From Candidatus Eisenbacteria bacterium (GTDB lineage: Bacteria; Eisenbacteria; RBG-16-71-46; SZUA-252): a stretch of DNA of 64,000 bases. This document shows positions 61,476 to 64,000 of the stretch, piece by piece. The DNA lies in the NCBI GenBank assembly GCA_005893275.1, contig VBOW01000013.1, forward strand, positions 1 to 64,000, read 5' to 3'. The translations under genes and the position numbers were made by a program. A model generated the notes under the pieces. The model had not been told where the DNA came from and did no database searches. It worked only from the letters and a program-made list of their open reading frames with translations. Positions within the stretch are counted from its first letter, which is position 1; the number at the start of each line of letters is the position of its first letter.

Positions 61476-62483
61476 GTGAGGACTGTCGAGCGATCCCCCG
61501 ACGCGGTCTTGCTTTCCGAATACCTGCGGCCGGTCTATCAAGAACGCTGGAATGTCGTGGGCTTCGCGCTTGTCTGCGGAATCTTTCTCTATCTCGCTTC
61601 TTTCCTCCTGCCCCCATCGTACTCGGCAACGACGATAGCAATTCCCATTGGGAATCAGGAAAAGCTGTCCTTGCTTGGGCAGCTTGGCACGGGATTGGAG
61701 GACTTAGGGATTCAGCCCTCCTCTCGTTCCAACTCGCCTGCGATGTATCCCGAAATCGTCAGAAGCAGGCGCCTTCTTGGGCAGGTTCTGAATACGCCGT
61801 GTCCCCCCGCGGTTGATGCGCGTCAGAAACCTCTTCTCGAGGTCCTGAGCGGCCCCAGCCGTGATAGAAAATCCTGGGAGAAGGCCCTCAAAGATGTGAG
61901 GAGGATGGTTTCCGCCTCTCTCGATAAACGCACCGGGGTACTCACCATCGAGGCGCGCGCGAAGAGCCCTGAGATCGCGGCATTCATCGCCAACAAGCTG
62001 GACTCCCTGCTGCAAGAATTTACTGTCCTTGCGTTTACCTCCCAGGCGAGCGCGAATCGAGTGTTTATCGAAGGAAGGCTTCTGGATACAGAGCAATCCC
62101 TTCGAGACGCAGAGGAACGACTGCGCGGCTTCAGGGAGAAGAACTTGCGTATCGGCAATTCCCCTCAGCTACTCATGGAGGATACGAGACTGGTCCGCTT
62201 ACTCCGCGCAGAGGAGGAAGTATTCATCACGTTGAAGAGACAGTATGAAGTCGCGAAGATTCAGGAACGGAAAGATTTGCCCTTCATCAGCGTTCTCGAT
62301 CCGGCTGAGCCACCCGTTTCCAGGAGTTCCCCCAAACGGGGCATGATGGCAGCCGGCGGCGTTCTTATAGGGATCTTGGGCGGATCCTGGTTCGCGATGG
62401 TTCGGTCGAAGGGGCCCGGTCAACCCGAGGATCGCGTACATCGTGACTCGGCATCTCCATCTGTACCGGCCGCCCAGGTGTGA
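61476..62483 (+). CDS. Wzz/GumC-type chain-length determinant (copy 2)
   Basis: 335 residues, GTG start. Same build as the copy at 47612: helices at both ends and shared blocks AMYPEIVRSRRLLGQVL, LRIGNSPQLLMED and EVAKIQERKDLPFISVLDP. It has an extra C-terminal hydrophilic tail. No kinase domain. The two copies may serve two polymers or set two length classes. Confidence 0.87.
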   Translation: MRTVERSPDAVLLSEYLRPVYQERWNVVGFALVCGIFLYLASFLLPPSYSATTIAIPIGNQEKLSLLGQLGTGLEDLGIQPSSRSNSPAMYPEIVRSRRLLGQVLNTPCPPAVDARQKPLLEVLSGPSRDRKSWEKALKDVRRMVSASLDKRTGVLTIEARAKSPEIAAFIANKLDSLLQEFTVLAFTSQASANRVFIEGRLLDTEQSLRDAEERLRGFREKNLRIGNSPQLLMEDTRLVRLLRAEEEVFITLKRQYEVAKIQERKDLPFISVLDPAEPPVSRSSPKRGMMAAGGVLIGILGGSWFAMVRSKGPGQPEDRVHRDSASPSVPAAQV

Positions 62484-62484
62484 G

Positions 62485-64000
62485 GTGAATTTGTCCGAAT
62501 CTGGAGAGCCGGGCGCCCTCGCTATTCGACCCACGAGCCCATTCGCGTGCCAGGAAGCGCGCGCAGAAGTCGCGGCTCGCCGCGGTCCAGGACTTATCGC
62601 ACTTTTCACGACGGTCGCTGGCTTTGGACTCCTGGCCAACGTCCTCGGCTACCTCCGAGAGATTGCCCTCGCGGCTTCCTACGGATCGTCCGCAACCACG
62701 GATGCGTTCTTTGGGGCCGTGTTCATCCCGAACACTCTCTACACGATCATTGCATCCGGGGCCGGTGCGGCCGTCCTCGTGCCTGTGCTGGTGGAGTATC
62801 GACAGAAGGGCGATGCGGAAGCGCGTGAGTTAGCCCTCACATTGCTGAATCTTACCTCCCTCATCCTCCTGATCCTGACGCTCGCGTTGACGCTCACCTC
62901 CTCTTTCTGGATTCGATTGGTTTTCCCCGGTTTCGCGTCCGGCACAAACAGGCTCGCGGTAGACCTCGCCTGGGTCCTCAATCCGTCGGTGCTGTTCCTC
63001 AGCGTCGCCGCAATTCTCGCCGGCGTGCTGAACGCGTTTGGGCACTTCCGCGTCGTGGCGGTCGCTCCCTGTATCGGTAACGTCGTCACCGTCCTGGCGA
63101 TCTGCATGTCTGCGCACTGGGGAGGAATCCAGGGTGCTGCGCTCGGGGTTGCCATTGGTGCGCTGGTACAGTTCGCGGTCATGGCCTGGATGGCGTTCTC
63201 GAGGGCAGTGCGGTACAAGATGCGCTTGAGGATTGGGCATCCGGGGGTCAAAGCATTCGCAGGGATGGCTGCGCCCACAATTGCGTACCTCGTTGTGGCT
63301 TATCTCTCTCTTACAGCCGAGCGGGTCTTCGCCTCGGGGTTCAGCCCTGGAGCGCTTTCGATGCTGAGTTATGCGATGAGGCTTTTTGTTCTCCCGGCAT
63401 CTATTGTAGCCGGATCCATTGCCACGGTTCTGCACACGGAGTTCTCCGTGTTTGCCAGCCGGGGAGAGATGGATCAGCTTGGTGTGAGCTTTCGCCGCGG
63501 TGTGGATCTGGCGATCCTCGTGTTGATACCTGTTTCAATCGGCGCGCTTGTGTTCAGCCGAACGATCGTGGCCGCAGCCTATGGCTATGGAAAATTCTCG
63601 GGCGAGAATGTCGGAACAACTGCCGCGACGTTCGCGGCCTATTCGCTCGGCATCATCCCGCTCGCCCTGGCCACACTCTGTCAGCGACTCTTCTACGCGC
63701 TACGAATGCCCCGCATGCTCCTGATCATTGAGTGTGCTGCCTTCGCCGTTTACCTGATCACGGCGCCAGCGCTCGGCCGCTTGTTCAGCCTTCCCGGGCT
63801 CGCTTTGGCGCGGTCTGGCTCGTTCTTTCTCGTCGGTGGCCTCTCGCTCGCGTTTGCAGTCTCGAGCTTGGCGCCGCAATACCGGCGTGTTTGGCTGATC
63901 GCACAGTTCGGCCGGTGTGGCCTTGCGGCGGTGCCTACGACCCTGTTCTGGATCGCCCTTGCCGCAGAGACAAGCCGGATGGATCCCTCCGCGGCGGGAT
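62485..64000 (+). CDS. MurJ-like lipid flippase (truncated by window end)
   Basis: About 505 residues are visible, cut off at the right edge. GTG 62485 begins directly after the upstream stop; TTG 62491 is an alternative. Multiple transmembrane helices in MOP-superfamily order: GYLREIALAASYG with TTDAFFGAVFIPNTLYTII in the first pair, then SMLSYAMRLFVLPASIVAG and TLCQRLFYALRMPRML. These are MurJ-like landmarks. In this locus it may act as a second undecaprenyl-linked sugar flippase rather than the lipid II flippase. Confidence 0.8.
   Translation, partial: MNLSESGEPGALAIRPTSPFACQEARAEVAARRGPGLIALFTTVAGFGLLANVLGYLREIALAASYGSSATTDAFFGAVFIPNTLYTIIASGAGAAVLVPVLVEYRQKGDAEARELALTLLNLTSLILLILTLALTLTSSFWIRLVFPGFASGTNRLAVDLAWVLNPSVLFLSVAAILAGVLNAFGHFRVVAVAPCIGNVVTVLAICMSAHWGGIQGAALGVAIGALVQFAVMAWMAFSRAVRYKMRLRIGHPGVKAFAGMAAPTIAYLVVAYLSLTAERVFASGFSPGALSMLSYAMRLFVLPASIVAGSIATVLHTEFSVFASRGEMDQLGVSFRRGVDLAILVLIPVSIGALVFSRTIVAAAYGYGKFSGENVGTTAATFAAYSLGIIPLALATLCQRLFYALRMPRMLLIIECAAFAVYLITAPALGRLFSLPGLALARSGSFFLVGGLSLAFAVSSLAPQYRRVWLIAQFGRCGLAAVPTTLFWIALAAETSRMDPSAAG

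Noticed and set aside
61200-61541. Extending the Wzi-like gene to 61541
   Set aside because: Would overlap the divergent Wzz promoter and start, and the added residues are not barrel-like.
1-64000. CRISPR arrays, tRNA/rRNA genes, insertion sequences
   Set aside because: No regularly spaced repeats, cloverleaf-like segments, transposase motifs or terminal inverted repeats were seen on reading.

Overview
The window is 64 kb of high-GC DNA from an uncultured-looking Gram-negative bacterium. Gram-negative traits include outer-membrane efflux, a Wza-type exporter, a Wzi-type barrel and signal peptides. A secreted subtilase ends in a FlgD/T9SS-like Ig domain with a 'YPNRPNP' signature. Signalling genes are dense (NtrC-type regulator, FHA-GAF-PP2C, HDOD, GGDEF, hybrid kinase). 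This mix recalls Eisenbacteria or other FCB-related lineages, but that placement is inference. Genes are tightly packed, with many ATGA/GTGA overlaps and frequent GTG/TTG starts. I saw no tRNA, rRNA, CRISPR array or transposase.

Layout. (1) 1-5.1 kb: a copper-handling operon (heavy-metal-binding protein end, TolC-type channel, Tat-exported multicopper oxidase, diheme cytochrome c, His-rich barrel-like protein). (2) 5.1-8.1 kb, minus: three-subunit proton-translocating transhydrogenase pntAA-pntAB-pntB, divergent from a DinB-fold gene. (3) 8.7-13.1 kb, minus: TauE-like permease, DUF885 hydrolase, 2-hydroxyacid dehydrogenase, class-I amidotransferase-like hydrolase. (4) 13.1-17.5 kb: histidine kinase and sigma-54 activator, then a sigma-54 promoter in front of a secreted Ala/Pro-rich protein. 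(5) 17.5-29.1 kb: FHA-GAF-PP2C phosphatase, methyltransferase, EF-G paralogue, subtilase, then yebC-ruvC-ruvA-ruvB-queA. (6) 29.1-36.8 kb: a reduced flagellar/signalling operon behind a sigma-28-like promoter (FliN- and FliO-like proteins, FlhG-type ATPase, sigma-28) with HDOD, GGDEF and hybrid-kinase genes. The export genes normally found between fliO and flhG are absent. (7) 36.8-39.9 kb: UDP-GlcNAc 2-epimerase and two accessory genes of unknown function. (8) 40.3-45.0 kb: a lasso-peptide (RiPP) cluster with nucleotidyltransferase, RRE (B1), protease (B2), HprK-like kinase, precursor and cyclase. (9) 45.1-64.0 kb: a large exopolysaccharide locus (Wza/SLBB exporter, two Wzz paralogues, two flippases, three cytoplasmic-type glycosyltransferases, a GT-C protein, a Wzy-like protein, a DegT aminotransferase, the initiating sugar transferase and a Wzi-like protein), cut off by the right edge.

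The most exciting system is the lasso cluster at 40.3-45.0 kb. A 61-residue precursor carries the YxxP...G leader motif and a Thr at -2. It predicts the core AVGVSPDDLLTTGSSL, with adjacent Asp7/Asp8 as ring acceptors. The cluster holds both a kinase and a nucleotidyltransferase, as in paeninodin-type clusters, but has no adjacent exporter. Also notable: the sigma-54 regulator/promoter pair, the eroded flagellar operon with its sigma-28 promoter, an EF-G paralogue with a degenerate G4 motif, and three genes (ruvC, queA, the DegT gene) lacking a canonical start codon where homology begins.
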